From an uncultured Alistipes sp. (GTDB lineage Bacteria; Bacteroidota; Bacteroidia; Bacteroidales; Rikenellaceae): 64,000 nucleotides of DNA. The position numbers and the translations under genes were made by a program. The notes beneath the pieces were generated by a model. The model had not been told where the DNA came from and made no database searches. It was given only the letters and a program-made list of their open reading frames with translations. The stretch lies in the NCBI GenBank assembly GCA_938014215.1, contig CALLRW010000041.1:248001-312000 (forward strand), in the 5' to 3' direction. Shown here in pieces: positions 1-7,833 of the stretch (its first letter is position 1; each line of letters starts with the position of its first letter).

Positions 1-1
1 C

Positions 2-361
2 TTCGACACGAAGTTCGAGGTGCCGCTGCGGCTCTATTGGGCGACGATCTTTGCGGGCCGGGACCTCAACCTCGAGGGCCGCAACCGCTACTCGACCTAT
101 GTGAATGCCGAGTACAGCGTCTACCGCGACGAGCACTGGATCGTGGATGTCGGTCTGGGCGGCACGTTTGCCTTCAACCGGGGCGACGGTGACGGCGGAG
201 CGAATTTCTATGGTTACGACGGCATCGACCAGATTTCGCTGCGTGCGACCTACAAGCTGAAGCTGGGACGGTTCGACATGCCGGTATTCGCCCATGCGAT
301 GTGGAATCCCGACCAGCGGCAGGGATATCTGCAGGTGGGGGTCAACCTGTTCGCTTTTTGA
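2..361 (+). CDS. C-terminal part of an outer-membrane beta-barrel protein
   Basis: The reading frame is open from the left edge and ends in TGA at 359-361, so the 5' end lies outside the window. About 119 residues are visible. They alternate polar and hydrophobic positions, are rich in Tyr, Phe, Asn and Gly, and end in Leu-Phe-Ala-Phe. A terminal aromatic residue is the usual last-strand signature of barrels inserted by the BAM machinery. I do not recognise the specific family. The next gene follows 27 bases on but has its own promoter, so the two need not be co-transcribed. Confidence 0.7.
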   Translation, partial: FDTKFEVPLRLYWATIFAGRDLNLEGRNRYSTYVNAEYSVYRDEHWIVDVGLGGTFAFNRGDGDGGANFYGYDGIDQISLRATYKLKLGRFDMPVFAHAMWNPDQRQGYLQVGVNLFAF

Positions 362-362
362 T

Positions 363-370
363 TATCTTTG
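363..370 (+). promoter_or_regulatory. Bacteroidota -7 element TATCTTTG
   Basis: TATCTTTG matches the Bacteroidota -7 consensus TAnnTTTG. It overlaps an upstream in-frame TTG codon (368) of the DeoR-type gene, which argues that translation starts at the ATG at 389 or 392 with a very short leader. Confidence 0.6.
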
Positions 371-388
371 CAACGGGATTATTTGCAG

Positions 389-1165
389 ATGATGACACTT
401 CGGGAGAGACATAAGGCCATTTTGGACCTGCTCCGGGATTCCGGGAGCGTGGATGTGGGGGCGTTGAGCCAGCAGTTGAAGGTATCGACGGTGACGATCC
501 GCAAGGATCTGGACCTGCTCGAGGAGAAGAAGTTGCTTTACCGTACGCACGGCGGAGCGATTCTGGCCGACCCCTATATTGCCACGCGCAAGGTATCGGA
601 GAAGGAGAAGCTCCACCCCGAAGTAAAGCGCCGCATCGGGCAGAAGGCCGTCGAGTTGCTGGCGCCGCAGGATGCGCTGATCATCGCTTCGGGAACGACC
701 GTGCAGGCCTTTGCGCACTGCATTGCGAACATGAAGATGACGGTGATCACCTCGGCGATGAACGTGGCGATGGAGCTGCTCGACAAACCCGATATCGAGA
801 TCATCCAGCTGGGCGGCATCATCCGCCATTCGTCGGCTTCGGTCGTGAGCGAGTATGCGGTGCGGATGCTGGACAACTTCGCGTGCAGCAAGCTTTTCCT
901 GGGGGTCGACGGCATCGATCCGGTCTACGGACTGAGCACGACGCACCTGCAGGAGGCGTGTCTGAACCGGGCGATGATCCAGTCGGCCACTAAAACGATC
1001 GTCCTGGCAGACTCGTCGAAATTCGGCCGTCGGGGCTTCAGCAAGATCTGCGACATGAGCGACATCGATCAGGTGATTACGGATTCGGGGATCTCGGCAA
1101 AGATGCTCGAGGCGATGACCGAACAGGGCGTCAAGGTGACGGTGGTCCCCTGCCCCGAAGAGTAA
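389..1165 (+). CDS. DeoR-family transcriptional regulator
   Basis: A 258-residue protein. Residues about 5-57 form the DeoR winged helix-turn-helix (RERHKAILDLL, then TVTIRKDLDLL) and end in the family signature THGGA at about 53-57. Residues about 75-235 are the DeoRC sugar-phosphate sensor domain, including the loop GVDGIDPVYGLST. Members usually repress sugar or polyol catabolic operons and release DNA on binding a phosphorylated sugar; the effector here cannot be read from sequence. The ATG at 389 is preferred because the -7 promoter element overlaps the upstream TTG codon at 368. No sugar catabolic gene lies immediately downstream, so its target is probably elsewhere or to the left of the window. 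Confidence 0.9.
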   Translation: MMTLRERHKAILDLLRDSGSVDVGALSQQLKVSTVTIRKDLDLLEEKKLLYRTHGGAILADPYIATRKVSEKEKLHPEVKRRIGQKAVELLAPQDALIIASGTTVQAFAHCIANMKMTVITSAMNVAMELLDKPDIEIIQLGGIIRHSSASVVSEYAVRMLDNFACSKLFLGVDGIDPVYGLSTTHLQEACLNRAMIQSATKTIVLADSSKFGRRGFSKICDMSDIDQVITDSGISAKMLEAMTEQGVKVTVVPCPEE

Positions 1166-1192
1166 CCGGCCCGACGGAATGCGTCAATCGGA

Positions 1193-1225
1193 ACGAGGTC
1201 CGACCCCATGCGGGTCGGACCTCGT
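1193..1225. terminator. Long perfect hairpin between converging genes
   Basis: A 14-bp perfect stem (ACGAGGTCCGACCC at 1193-1206, its complement at 1212-1225) closes a 5-base loop, CATGC. It lies between the end of the DeoR gene and the end of the minus-strand gene that stops at 1376, so it can serve both directions. There is no strong T tract, so terminator function is likely rather than certain. Confidence 0.55.
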
Positions 1226-1375
1226 CAGTTTGGAGCGGTTGGTCGGGGACGGCTGCCTGCGGAGAGAACCGTCACGAACCGGTCGAAAAGCCGGATATCG
1301 GCTTTGTCCGCCGGAGAACCGAATCGGGACGGTCGGAGAGAGCGGTCTGCTCCCCTGCCGGTGCCGAATCCGGAT

Positions 1376-3124
1376 CTACCTTCCCGTGGCTGTCGGCAGC
1401 TGCACGGTGATGCGCAGTTCGCACGAGGGCTTCTCCTGCACCGGGACGGCCGGAGAGATCCGCATCTCCACGCTCCGGTAGCTGTCTTTATGGAGCCAGA
1501 CGATGTCGCCGCCATCCGTCGTCTCGTCGAAAACGATACCCAGAAGCTGCAGCGAAGAGATGATCCGGAGGGCTGTTCGTTGGGCGTTTATCCGCAGGAT
1601 TGCGGCGGCAGCCTCCCGCGGAAGAGGGCTGTTGGAGGTGAAGCGGAAGCAGAAGTCGAACGACCGTACGCGGTCGCCCTCCGCCGGTTCGGAGAAGGTG
1701 GCCGAGGCCTCCGGGATCAGCCCCATAAAATCCAGATCATATCCGTCTTCGGGGGTTATTCGGATCCGTGCCGAGCCGACACTCTCGGGATTCCACCCCG
1801 TACGGCGGGCGAGTGCAAGCCGGGCCATCAATCGGGAGACCTGTCCGGGCAGGATGCCGAACGGCCGGTTGATGATCGTCCAGGGGGTCAGCTTCGCAGC
1901 CGTCGTTGTCGTCCTGAGACTTGTGTCTCTCTCCTGTTTTTCGCGTTTTATCCGTCCGAAGCTTTTCTGGAGAAAGCCTCCGGGTGTACCGTCCGACGAG
2001 GTGGCGGCCAGATGGGGATAGAGGCCCGATTCATCCTCCCTCAACTCGACCTGGATCAGCGAAAGCGCGTCGCCCCGGAGCGACATCGTAAGATCGACCT
2101 CTATTTTGCCGTTGCTCTTCACGGCGTAGGCTTCGTAGGGACTGGTCCATAACGAGGCCTCGCCGCTTGCCACCCATTCGAGACCGGCGGCACGGAGTAT
2201 CTCACGCCGATTGGGGTCGGCCGGCGTGTTGCGGTCGATGCCATAGCGGGTCTTCCAGATTGCGGGGATGCTTGCGGGTTCGTACGTGATATTTGCGACC
2301 CGTTCCCCGGCATTGTCGGCATGGAACACGACGTTTCCGCCGTCGAGCTCGATGCGTGTCACGCGACCTTCGTTGCGAATGATCTCGTCGAAGATGACAT
2401 CCTTCAGACCGGCGAGTTCTTCCATGGTGGTCTGTCCGATGATCACCCGATAGGTGTGCTGCAGTCCCTGTATGTCATACTGCAGCAGATCGCGGTAGTA
2501 TTCGTCGATCCGGGAGGTCTCCGCATCGGGGAACGGAGTTCCGACCAGGACCACCGGCCGGTTGTCGTCCTTCTCCCGGGACTTGGCATCGCCGGCCGGA
2601 TCGGAATCGGGCATATAGAGGATCCTGCGGGTTTCGGTGGCATAGTCCGAACCGTTTCGGGTGATGCTGCGCTGCGTCCAGTTCCCGTGGTCGTCAAACG
2701 CCAGATAGGTATATTCGTACAGATCGTTGCTGTCCATGAACCGCTCCCGGCTGCTGACGATCCGACCTTCGGCGTCCCGGGTGAAGATAGCCTCCCCGCC
2801 CGGGAAACTGCTGTTGCAGACCCTCCCCTGCCCGTCATACTCGAATCCGTAGTAGGAACCGGCATCGTTGTAGACGTAGCGGATCAAGCGACCCTGCGCA
2901 TCGCGGTCGATTTGGATGACGGGGCCGTCGGCGGTCTTTGTCAGCTGGCCGTCGTTGGAGAAGGCATAGTAATAGCGGTTATGAATCAGCTCCCGCTGAA
3001 ATTCGACGATGAGACTGTGTATGCGGCCGTGGACATCGAATGCCTCGGCGTCACGGTATTGAGCGGACACTGCGACCGGGATGGCGACCGCCAGTGCTGC
3101 GAGAAGCGAAGCTATTCTCCACAT
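1376..3124 (-). CDS. Exported protein with YD/RHS-like repeats, function unknown
   Basis: Starting at the ATG at 3124 gives 582 residues with a clear signal peptide (MWRIASLLAALAVAIPVAVSAQ with cleavage after Ala-Gln). Residues about 25-200 contain several short YD/RHS-type units such as YVYNDAGSYYGFEYDGQGR and YLAFDDHGNW, which resemble the tyrosine-aspartate repeats of RHS proteins. The C-terminal two-thirds matches nothing I recognise and is rich in charged beta-like segments. The frame stays open to 3391, but that part covers the promoter and reads as non-coding. The protein is probably periplasmic or surface-exposed. It is transcribed alone toward the DeoR gene. It is far too short for an RHS toxin and shows no obvious toxin tip. 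Confidence 0.6.
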   Translation of the reverse strand: MWRIASLLAALAVAIPVAVSAQYRDAEAFDVHGRIHSLIVEFQRELIHNRYYYAFSNDGQLTKTADGPVIQIDRDAQGRLIRYVYNDAGSYYGFEYDGQGRVCNSSFPGGEAIFTRDAEGRIVSSRERFMDSNDLYEYTYLAFDDHGNWTQRSITRNGSDYATETRRILYMPDSDPAGDAKSREKDDNRPVVLVGTPFPDAETSRIDEYYRDLLQYDIQGLQHTYRVIIGQTTMEELAGLKDVIFDEIIRNEGRVTRIELDGGNVVFHADNAGERVANITYEPASIPAIWKTRYGIDRNTPADPNRREILRAAGLEWVASGEASLWTSPYEAYAVKSNGKIEVDLTMSLRGDALSLIQVELREDESGLYPHLAATSSDGTPGGFLQKSFGRIKREKQERDTSLRTTTTAAKLTPWTIINRPFGILPGQVSRLMARLALARRTGWNPESVGSARIRITPEDGYDLDFMGLIPEASATFSEPAEGDRVRSFDFCFRFTSNSPLPREAAAAILRINAQRTALRIISSLQLLGIVFDETTDGGDIVWLHKDSYRSVEMRISPAVPVQEKPSCELRITVQLPTATGR

Positions 3125-3152
3125 TTTTGTTTGAATTGAATTGCATGCAGAA

Positions 3153-3160
3153 CAAAGATA
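3153..3160 (-). promoter_or_regulatory. -7 element TATCTTTG for the YD-repeat gene
   Basis: Read on the minus strand this is TATCTTTG, 28 bases before the ATG at 3124. It fixes the start downstream of the longer open frame. Confidence 0.6.
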
Positions 3161-3338
3161 CGATTTATCTTGTGTGAAAGTATCCCGTGCTGTCGGAAAA
3201 AATGGACATTTACGCTCACGGATGCGGTTTAACGCGTCGGATCCCGAACTGTGCAGGTTTTGTTTGTTTCGGGATGCTTGGCCAGCGCCGGACCTTCCGC
3301 AGAAAGTCCGGTTTGATGGAAGGGAACCCGCGTCGGGA

Positions 3339-4154
3339 TTACGCTCCGTAGAAATAGGAGGCCGTAGCGCCACCATCGACCAGGAAGTCACTCCCGGTGA
3401 TGAACGAACCCCGAGGCCCCATCAACAACTCCGCGACGTTGGCCACCTCGTCTGCCGTACCGGGGCGGCCGGCCGGACATCGGGCAAACATCTCCTTGTA
3501 GAAGTCTCCGCGCGGACCGTTGAACTCGTCCAGCGCCAGCGGCGTGACGATGATGCCCGGCGAGATGGAGTTGATGCGGGCGCCTTGCCGGCCCCATTTG
3601 ACCGCCTCGGCCATCACGCGCTTGACGTTGCAGCGCTTGGCCAGCTGGTAGGCGTGCAGCGTATCGCGGATGTTGCGGGGCTGCAAAATCTCCAGCGCAA
3701 GCAGCTCTTCGGTCGGGGTCGTGGCCAGCAGCCGGTCGGCCTCTTCGCCGAGAGCCGGCAGGCGGTGTCCCGACTGGCTGGAGACGGTTACGCCGACCCC
3801 GCCGCGGCTTATGACCCGTCCGACCTCCTCCAGCAGCACCGCCGTACCGTAGAGGTCGACCCGGAGGATTGTTTCGACGGAGGCCTGACTCGGTGAGACT
3901 CCCGCCGCATTGACCAGCATCGAGACCTCACCGCAGCTCCGGGCCGTGTCGATCAACGCGAGGATTGAATCCCGCGAGGAGAGATCCATCTCGACCGGGA
4001 CGGCATCGAATCCGGCCCGATTCATCGTTTCGGCAATCGATGCGGCGTGCTGCGGGCTCTTGTCGCCGATGACAATCTTCATGCCGGCGCCCATGCGGCG
4101 GGCGATTGCCATACCGATCTGTCCGGCACCGGTCAGTATCATCACTTGTTTCAT
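3339..4154 (-). CDS. Short-chain dehydrogenase/reductase (SDR)
   Basis: A 271-residue classical SDR. The Rossmann glycine motif TGAGQIG is at residues 8-14, NAAG at 82-85, the catalytic Ser region SSQSG at 125-129, and the catalytic pair Tyr169/Lys173 in YQLAK. The spacing from the Ser to the Tyr is about 40 residues, much longer than the usual 12-14, so a loop or helix is inserted beside the active site. ISPG and the C-terminal DFLVDGG are also family-typical. It begins 4 bases after the stop of the flavodoxin gene, and GAGG just before its ATG may act as a ribosome site, so the two are probably translated from one mRNA. The substrate is unknown. SDRs reduce or oxidise alcohols and ketones with NAD(P)H. 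Confidence 0.88.
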   Translation of the reverse strand: MKQVMILTGAGQIGMAIARRMGAGMKIVIGDKSPQHAASIAETMNRAGFDAVPVEMDLSSRDSILALIDTARSCGEVSMLVNAAGVSPSQASVETILRVDLYGTAVLLEEVGRVISRGGVGVTVSSQSGHRLPALGEEADRLLATTPTEELLALEILQPRNIRDTLHAYQLAKRCNVKRVMAEAVKWGRQGARINSISPGIIVTPLALDEFNGPRGDFYKEMFARCPAGRPGTADEVANVAELLMGPRGSFITGSDFLVDGGATASYFYGA

Positions 4155-4158
4155 ATCC

Positions 4159-4785
4159 TCAATATTTTAACTGCTTCAACCTCTCCAACACCTGTTTCCG
4201 GGCCGTCACCCGCTCGTTCTGCGCCACGGAGCCCCGCATGGCCAGCCCATTCAGCACCGAAGCACCCCGACAGGCCGCCCGCAGCCGGTTCTCCGTATCG
4301 GAGAGTCCGCTTCCTTCGTGCGTGCAGAAGGGAATGACGACCTTGCCCTGCCAGTCGTGCTGCTCCAGAAACGTGTAGACGCACATCGGCAGATCGCCCC
4401 ACCAGTTGGGATACCCAAGGAAAATAACATCATACTCCTCCGCAGCGATATCTCCGACAAGTGCAGGACGGGCCTTTGACCGCTTTTCCCGTTGGGCCAT
4501 CTCCGTACAGGTCCGATAATCGGCAGGATAAGGTGTTGCCGGCTCGATGCGGAAGAGGGTTCCAACGGTCGCGGCGGAGATCATCTCCGCCACAATGTGG
4601 GTATTCCCCTGCTCGATGTGGCCCACGGCGTAATTCTCCCCGGTGCGCGAGAAGAAGGCCACCAAAATCTTTTTCGTATTCATGTATCTCTCTTTTACGG
4701 ATATATTCTGTGCGGATAAAAATATCGGGAACAATACAACCGGTAGAAGTACCGCGATCAAAATCTGTTTCTTCGTCTGTTTCAT
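4159..4785 (-). CDS. Flavodoxin-family protein with an export-type N-terminus
   Basis: Residues about 35-208 are a flavodoxin domain: the FMN-phosphate loop FSRTGENYAVG, the segment VIFLGYPNWWGDLP with the aromatic residues that stack on flavin, and FCTHEGSG. Starting at the ATG at 4785 adds the hydrophobic signal-like segment KKQILIAVLLPVVLFPIF ending in SAQ. An internal ATG at 4683 would give a purely cytosolic flavodoxin. The -7 element at 4819-4826 lies 34 bases upstream of 4785, which favours the long form. The gene is divergent from an AraC-type regulator and overlaps in function with the SDR gene that follows 4 bases later. It is likely a low-potential electron carrier or flavodoxin-like reductase. 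Whether it is exported needs protein evidence. Confidence 0.82.
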   Translation of the reverse strand: MKQTKKQILIAVLLPVVLFPIFLSAQNISVKERYMNTKKILVAFFSRTGENYAVGHIEQGNTHIVAEMISAATVGTLFRIEPATPYPADYRTCTEMAQREKRSKARPALVGDIAAEEYDVIFLGYPNWWGDLPMCVYTFLEQHDWQGKVVIPFCTHEGSGLSDTENRLRAACRGASVLNGLAMRGSVAQNERVTARKQVLERLKQLKY

Positions 4786-4818
4786 GGCGGTAAATAACGG
4801 TTGGTTGGATCTCAACGG

Positions 4819-4826
4819 CAAAATTA
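4819..4826 (-). promoter_or_regulatory. -7 element TAATTTTG for the flavodoxin-SDR operon
   Basis: TAATTTTG on the minus strand, with TTTTG about 29 bases further upstream as a possible -33 element. It sits in the 173-base divergent gap shared with the AraC-type gene. Confidence 0.55.
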
Positions 4827-4923
4827 CGCCGCGCGCGGCATCCTGGGGTTATACAAAACACGGGAAGATTTCACATATCCACCGATCCCGTCGCAGCGAG
4901 GGTGAAAACTCGGCCGGATTTGC

Positions 4924-4931
4924 TAACTTTG
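4924..4931 (+). promoter_or_regulatory. -7 element TAACTTTG for the first AraC-type gene
   Basis: TAACTTTG followed by GTGAGACAA. Almost the same sequence (TAATTTTG then GTGAAGACAA) precedes the paralogous regulator at 9943, so promoter and gene appear to have been duplicated together. Confidence 0.6.
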
Positions 4932-4958
4932 TGAGACAAAACCCGCAAATCCGTTCCT

Positions 4959-5864
4959 ATGGAGAAGGCACTGTTGAATATCGAGACCATCACCGAATAC
5001 AACGACCTGCTCGGCGTGGAGACACTGCATCCGCTGGTGAGCGTGATCGACCTTGCGAAGGCCCGTCCCATGCGCCACATGCGGCATACGTTCAGCTTCT
5101 ACGTGGTATTCCTCAAGGACGAGAAGAATTGCGACCTGATCTACGGCCGCCAGCGCTACGATTATCAGAAGGGTTCGGTCGTCTGCCTCGCCCCCGGACA
5201 GGTCATCGGCATCGAGGACACGGGCGAGGAGTTCCAACCCCGAGGCTATGCGCTCTGCTTTCACCCCGACCTGATCCGCGGCACCCACCTCGGACGCCAT
5301 ATCGGCGAATACACCTTCTTCTCCTACGAGGTCAACGAGGCGCTGCACCTCTCCGAGCGTGAGCGCACGACCTTCATCAACTGCCTGACGGCTATTCACG
5401 AGGAGCTCGGCCACGATGTCGACCGAATGAGCCGGCGGCTGCTGGTCACCCAAATCGAACTGCTGCTGGACTATTGTCTGCGCTTCTACGAGCGGCAGTT
5501 CATCACCCGACAGCAGGCCAACCGCGATATTCTGACCCGTTTCGAGACACTGCTCAATGCCTATTTCACGGCGGACAATGCCCTGCGCAAGGGGCTGCCA
5601 ACGGTGAAATACTGTGCCGGCGAGCTGTGCCTGTCGCCCAACTACTTCAGCGACCTCATCAAACGCGAAACCGGCAAAACAGCCTGGGAATACATCCAGC
5701 ACAAGATCATCAGTCTGGCCCGGGAACGGCTTCTGATGCCGTCACACAGTATCAGCGAAGTCGCCTACGGACTGGGATTCCAGTATCCGCAACACTTCAC
5801 GCGGGTCTTCAAGCGAGCCACGGGCATGACGCCGAACGAGTACAGGAATCAGTCCGAGGCATAG
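4959..5864 (+). CDS. AraC-family regulator, divergent from the flavodoxin-SDR operon
   Basis: A 301-residue protein. The N-terminal half is a cupin-like sensor (RYDYQKGSVVCLAPGQ, then FHPDLIRGT). Residues about 190-300 carry two helix-turn-helix motifs of the AraC/XylS type: CAGELCLSPNYFSDLIKRETG and, near the end, GFQYPQHFTRVFKRATGMTP. It is clearly paralogous to the regulator at 9943: HPLVSVIDLA/HPLVSVIDYA, FHPDL(I/L)RGT and LSPNYF are shared. Its position back-to-back with the flavodoxin-SDR operon makes that operon the likely target. This regulator type often controls redox or xenobiotic-response enzymes in Bacteroidales; the inducer is unknown. Confidence 0.92.
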   Translation: MEKALLNIETITEYNDLLGVETLHPLVSVIDLAKARPMRHMRHTFSFYVVFLKDEKNCDLIYGRQRYDYQKGSVVCLAPGQVIGIEDTGEEFQPRGYALCFHPDLIRGTHLGRHIGEYTFFSYEVNEALHLSERERTTFINCLTAIHEELGHDVDRMSRRLLVTQIELLLDYCLRFYERQFITRQQANRDILTRFETLLNAYFTADNALRKGLPTVKYCAGELCLSPNYFSDLIKRETGKTAWEYIQHKIISLARERLLMPSHSISEVAYGLGFQYPQHFTRVFKRATGMTPNEYRNQSEA

Positions 5865-5868
5865 GCGG

Positions 5869-6025
5869 AAACTCTCCGACAGCTGCCCGAAGGTTGCGGT
5901 CAAGCGCCCGGATTCCCGATTCGGGATAGAGCAGCAGGTGGCTGCCAAATACCGTGAAGAAAATCTGTCGCCGATCCCGGTAGCTTTACAGCGTGTGTTT
6001 GGTGATGTTCAGCGCCCGGCCACCG
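5869..6025 (-). pseudogene. Possible decayed coding remnant
   Basis: On the minus strand one frame reads as protein-like sequence (ALNITKHTL, a TAA stop, then SYRDRRQIFFTVFGSHLL followed by LYPESGIRALDRNL) across the gap between two AraC-type genes. It has an internal stop and no start. I cannot name the family. It may be the tail of a lost gene, or chance in GC-rich DNA. Confidence 0.2.
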
Positions 6026-6101
6026 GTTTGCGTTTATGACAACCGTGCCCATGAGAATACACGGACTGAGTTGCAGTTCGTTTGCGGATGCCGATGCGGC
6101 C

Positions 6102-7010
6102 CTATTCATCCGCACCGCGCCGATAATCCTCAACGAAGGCCGAGCAGGTCCGTCCGGTCTGCTGCTTGAAAAAGCGCATCAGGTGGCTCGGGTCCGAGAA
6201 GCCGTACGCATCGGCCAGCTGGCTGACGCTGCGCCCCTCGAAGAGCAGGTCGTTCTTCACAGCCTCCAGCAGCCGCTGTTTCAGCAGGTGTACGGCCGTG
6301 ACGCCGAACTGATCCATAACAGCCCGGTTCAAGGTCACGCGGCTCACGCGCAACATCGAGGCATACTCCTCAACGCGCTGCGTGTCGTGGATATGCTCTT
6401 CGAGCAGCGCCTTGAAGCGGAAGGCGCAGTTATTGCGCGGCAGCGTCACCGGCAGTCCATGGGCCGCGGCATAGTCGCGGTTGAGCGTCACCAGCAGGTA
6501 GTAGAGCACCGAGACGATCAGATTGTAACTGTCCGAGGTTGGAGCGCGCAACTCCGCCTTGATCTTTTCGAGCAGCCGGAGATACTCCGCAAAGGCCTCC
6601 GGCCCGGCTTCGAACCACGGCGGCGTATCGGTCTGATAGCAATAGAGCAGACGGTAGACAAAGAACTTGTCCGCGAGGAACGTGCGCATGAAATCCTCGC
6701 GGAAGATCAGGAACGTGTAGTCGAGTTCCGCCTCGTCCACCAGCCAGCGCTGCTGCTGGTGGGGCGAGAGGAGCAGCACCATGCCGTCGTGCAGCTCGAT
6801 GCGGTGTCCGCCGAGCAACAGCGCGCCCCGGGCCCGGCCGAGGAAGAAGAACTCGAAGAAGTCGGTCCGGAAGAGCGGGTGCTCGGTCAGTACGCCGCGG
6901 ATCTCTTCGCTGCGGCCCGTATTGATGTAGAAGTCAACGCCGCACAGCGTCTTGCTGAACGGCACGGTGATTAATCGTCGGGGATTTGTCGTTGTTTTCA
7001 TCGCTCGCAT
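6102..7010 (-). CDS. AraC-family regulator
   Basis: About 302 residues. The N-terminal sensor half includes FFLGRARGALLLGGHRIELHD, a cupin-like turn. The C-terminal AraC DNA-binding domain has a first helix-turn-helix around YASMLRVSRVTLNRAVMDQF and a second around YGFSDPSHLMRFFKQQTGRT. It belongs to a different subgroup from the two paralogues at 4959 and 9943. The -7 element at 7027-7034 places the transcript start near 7020, so the ATG at 7043 is excluded; 7010 or 7001 is the real start. It is divergent from the radical SAM pair, which is therefore a candidate target, though these regulators also act at a distance. Confidence 0.9.
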   Translation of the reverse strand: MRAMKTTTNPRRLITVPFSKTLCGVDFYINTGRSEEIRGVLTEHPLFRTDFFEFFFLGRARGALLLGGHRIELHDGMVLLLSPHQQQRWLVDEAELDYTFLIFREDFMRTFLADKFFVYRLLYCYQTDTPPWFEAGPEAFAEYLRLLEKIKAELRAPTSDSYNLIVSVLYYLLVTLNRDYAAAHGLPVTLPRNNCAFRFKALLEEHIHDTQRVEEYASMLRVSRVTLNRAVMDQFGVTAVHLLKQRLLEAVKNDLLFEGRSVSQLADAYGFSDPSHLMRFFKQQTGRTCSAFVEDYRRGADE

Positions 7011-7026
7011 CCGGTTTGTCCGAAGA

Positions 7027-7034
7027 CAAAGATA
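7027..7034 (-). promoter_or_regulatory. -7 element TATCTTTG for the second AraC-type gene
   Basis: TATCTTTG on the minus strand, 17 bases before the ATG at 7010. Confidence 0.6.
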
Positions 7035-7155
7035 CGACATCATTTATCAAAATGGCATACATTACCCCCTTTCGGGCATAATTTTGCACAAAAAATCTTC
7101 GGACCTTTGCCGACGGAAGATTCGATATGAATCCGCCCTCGAAAAACATCCGGCC

Positions 7156-7833
7156 ATGAGTGTCTGCATCAAATCGTTGATCCGCAATCTGAATCTGGTC
7201 GTCGGCTGCACCGTCGGCTGCACCTACTGCTATGCCCGCAACAACTGCCGACGCTTCCACATGACCGACGATTTTTCCGTCCCGGAGTACATGCCCCGCA
7301 AGCTCCGCATTCTCGAAAGCCGCGACCCGCGGGTCTTTCTAATGACCGGCATGAGCGACTTCTCGGACTGGCGGCCCGAGTGGACGACGGAAGTTTTCGA
7401 TCGCATGGCCCGCAATCCGCAGCACGCCTACCTCTTTCTGACCAAACGACCCGAACGGCTCGATCTGCAGACCGACGACGACAACGTCTGGATGGGTGTC
7501 ACCGTGACGTGCGAGGCGGAGAAGGGACGTATCGCCACACTGCGCCAACACGCTAGGGCACGTCACTACCACGTGACCTTCGAACCGCTGTTCGGGCCGA
7601 TCGAAGGGCTCGACCTGACGGGCGTGGAGTGGATCGTCGTCGGCACCGAGACCGGACGCCGCCGCGGCAAGGTCGATGCCCGACCCGAATGGGTGAGGGG
7701 CATTGTCGCCCAGGCCCGGGCGCAGGGCGTGGCGGTCTTCATGAAGGAGGATCTGTTGCCGATCATGGGTGAGAGCGGCATGATACAGGAGTTACCCGAA
7801 GCATTCAAACAAAGAGTATGGAACAGGAACTGA
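7156..7833 (+). CDS. Radical SAM protein, DUF5131 / phage Gp37-Gp68-like
   Basis: About 225 residues. The radical SAM cluster motif CTVGCTYC has Cys at 18, 22 and 25. The later segments FLTKRPERL, GVTVTCEAE, FEPLFGPIEGLDLTGVEWI, VGTETGRRRG and VFMKEDLLP match my memory of the Gp37/Gp68 family, which is found in phages and bacteria and whose reaction is not established. The ATG at 7156 is used because the cluster motif needs only a short N-terminus. Its last 16 bases overlap the next gene, also a radical SAM protein, so the two are translationally coupled and probably work on the same substrate or process. Confidence 0.85.
   Translation: MSVCIKSLIRNLNLVVGCTVGCTYCYARNNCRRFHMTDDFSVPEYMPRKLRILESRDPRVFLMTGMSDFSDWRPEWTTEVFDRMARNPQHAYLFLTKRPERLDLQTDDDNVWMGVTVTCEAEKGRIATLRQHARARHYHVTFEPLFGPIEGLDLTGVEWIVVGTETGRRRGKVDARPEWVRGIVAQARAQGVAVFMKEDLLPIMGESGMIQELPEAFKQRVWNRN

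Noticed and set aside
1376..3124. RHS/polymorphic toxin
   Set aside because: Too short, no toxin tip or immunity gene next to it, only a few YD-like repeats.
3125..3391. Upstream extension of the YD-repeat gene to 3391
   Set aside because: It would place 89 non-conserved residues before a perfect signal peptide, and the -7 promoter lies inside it.
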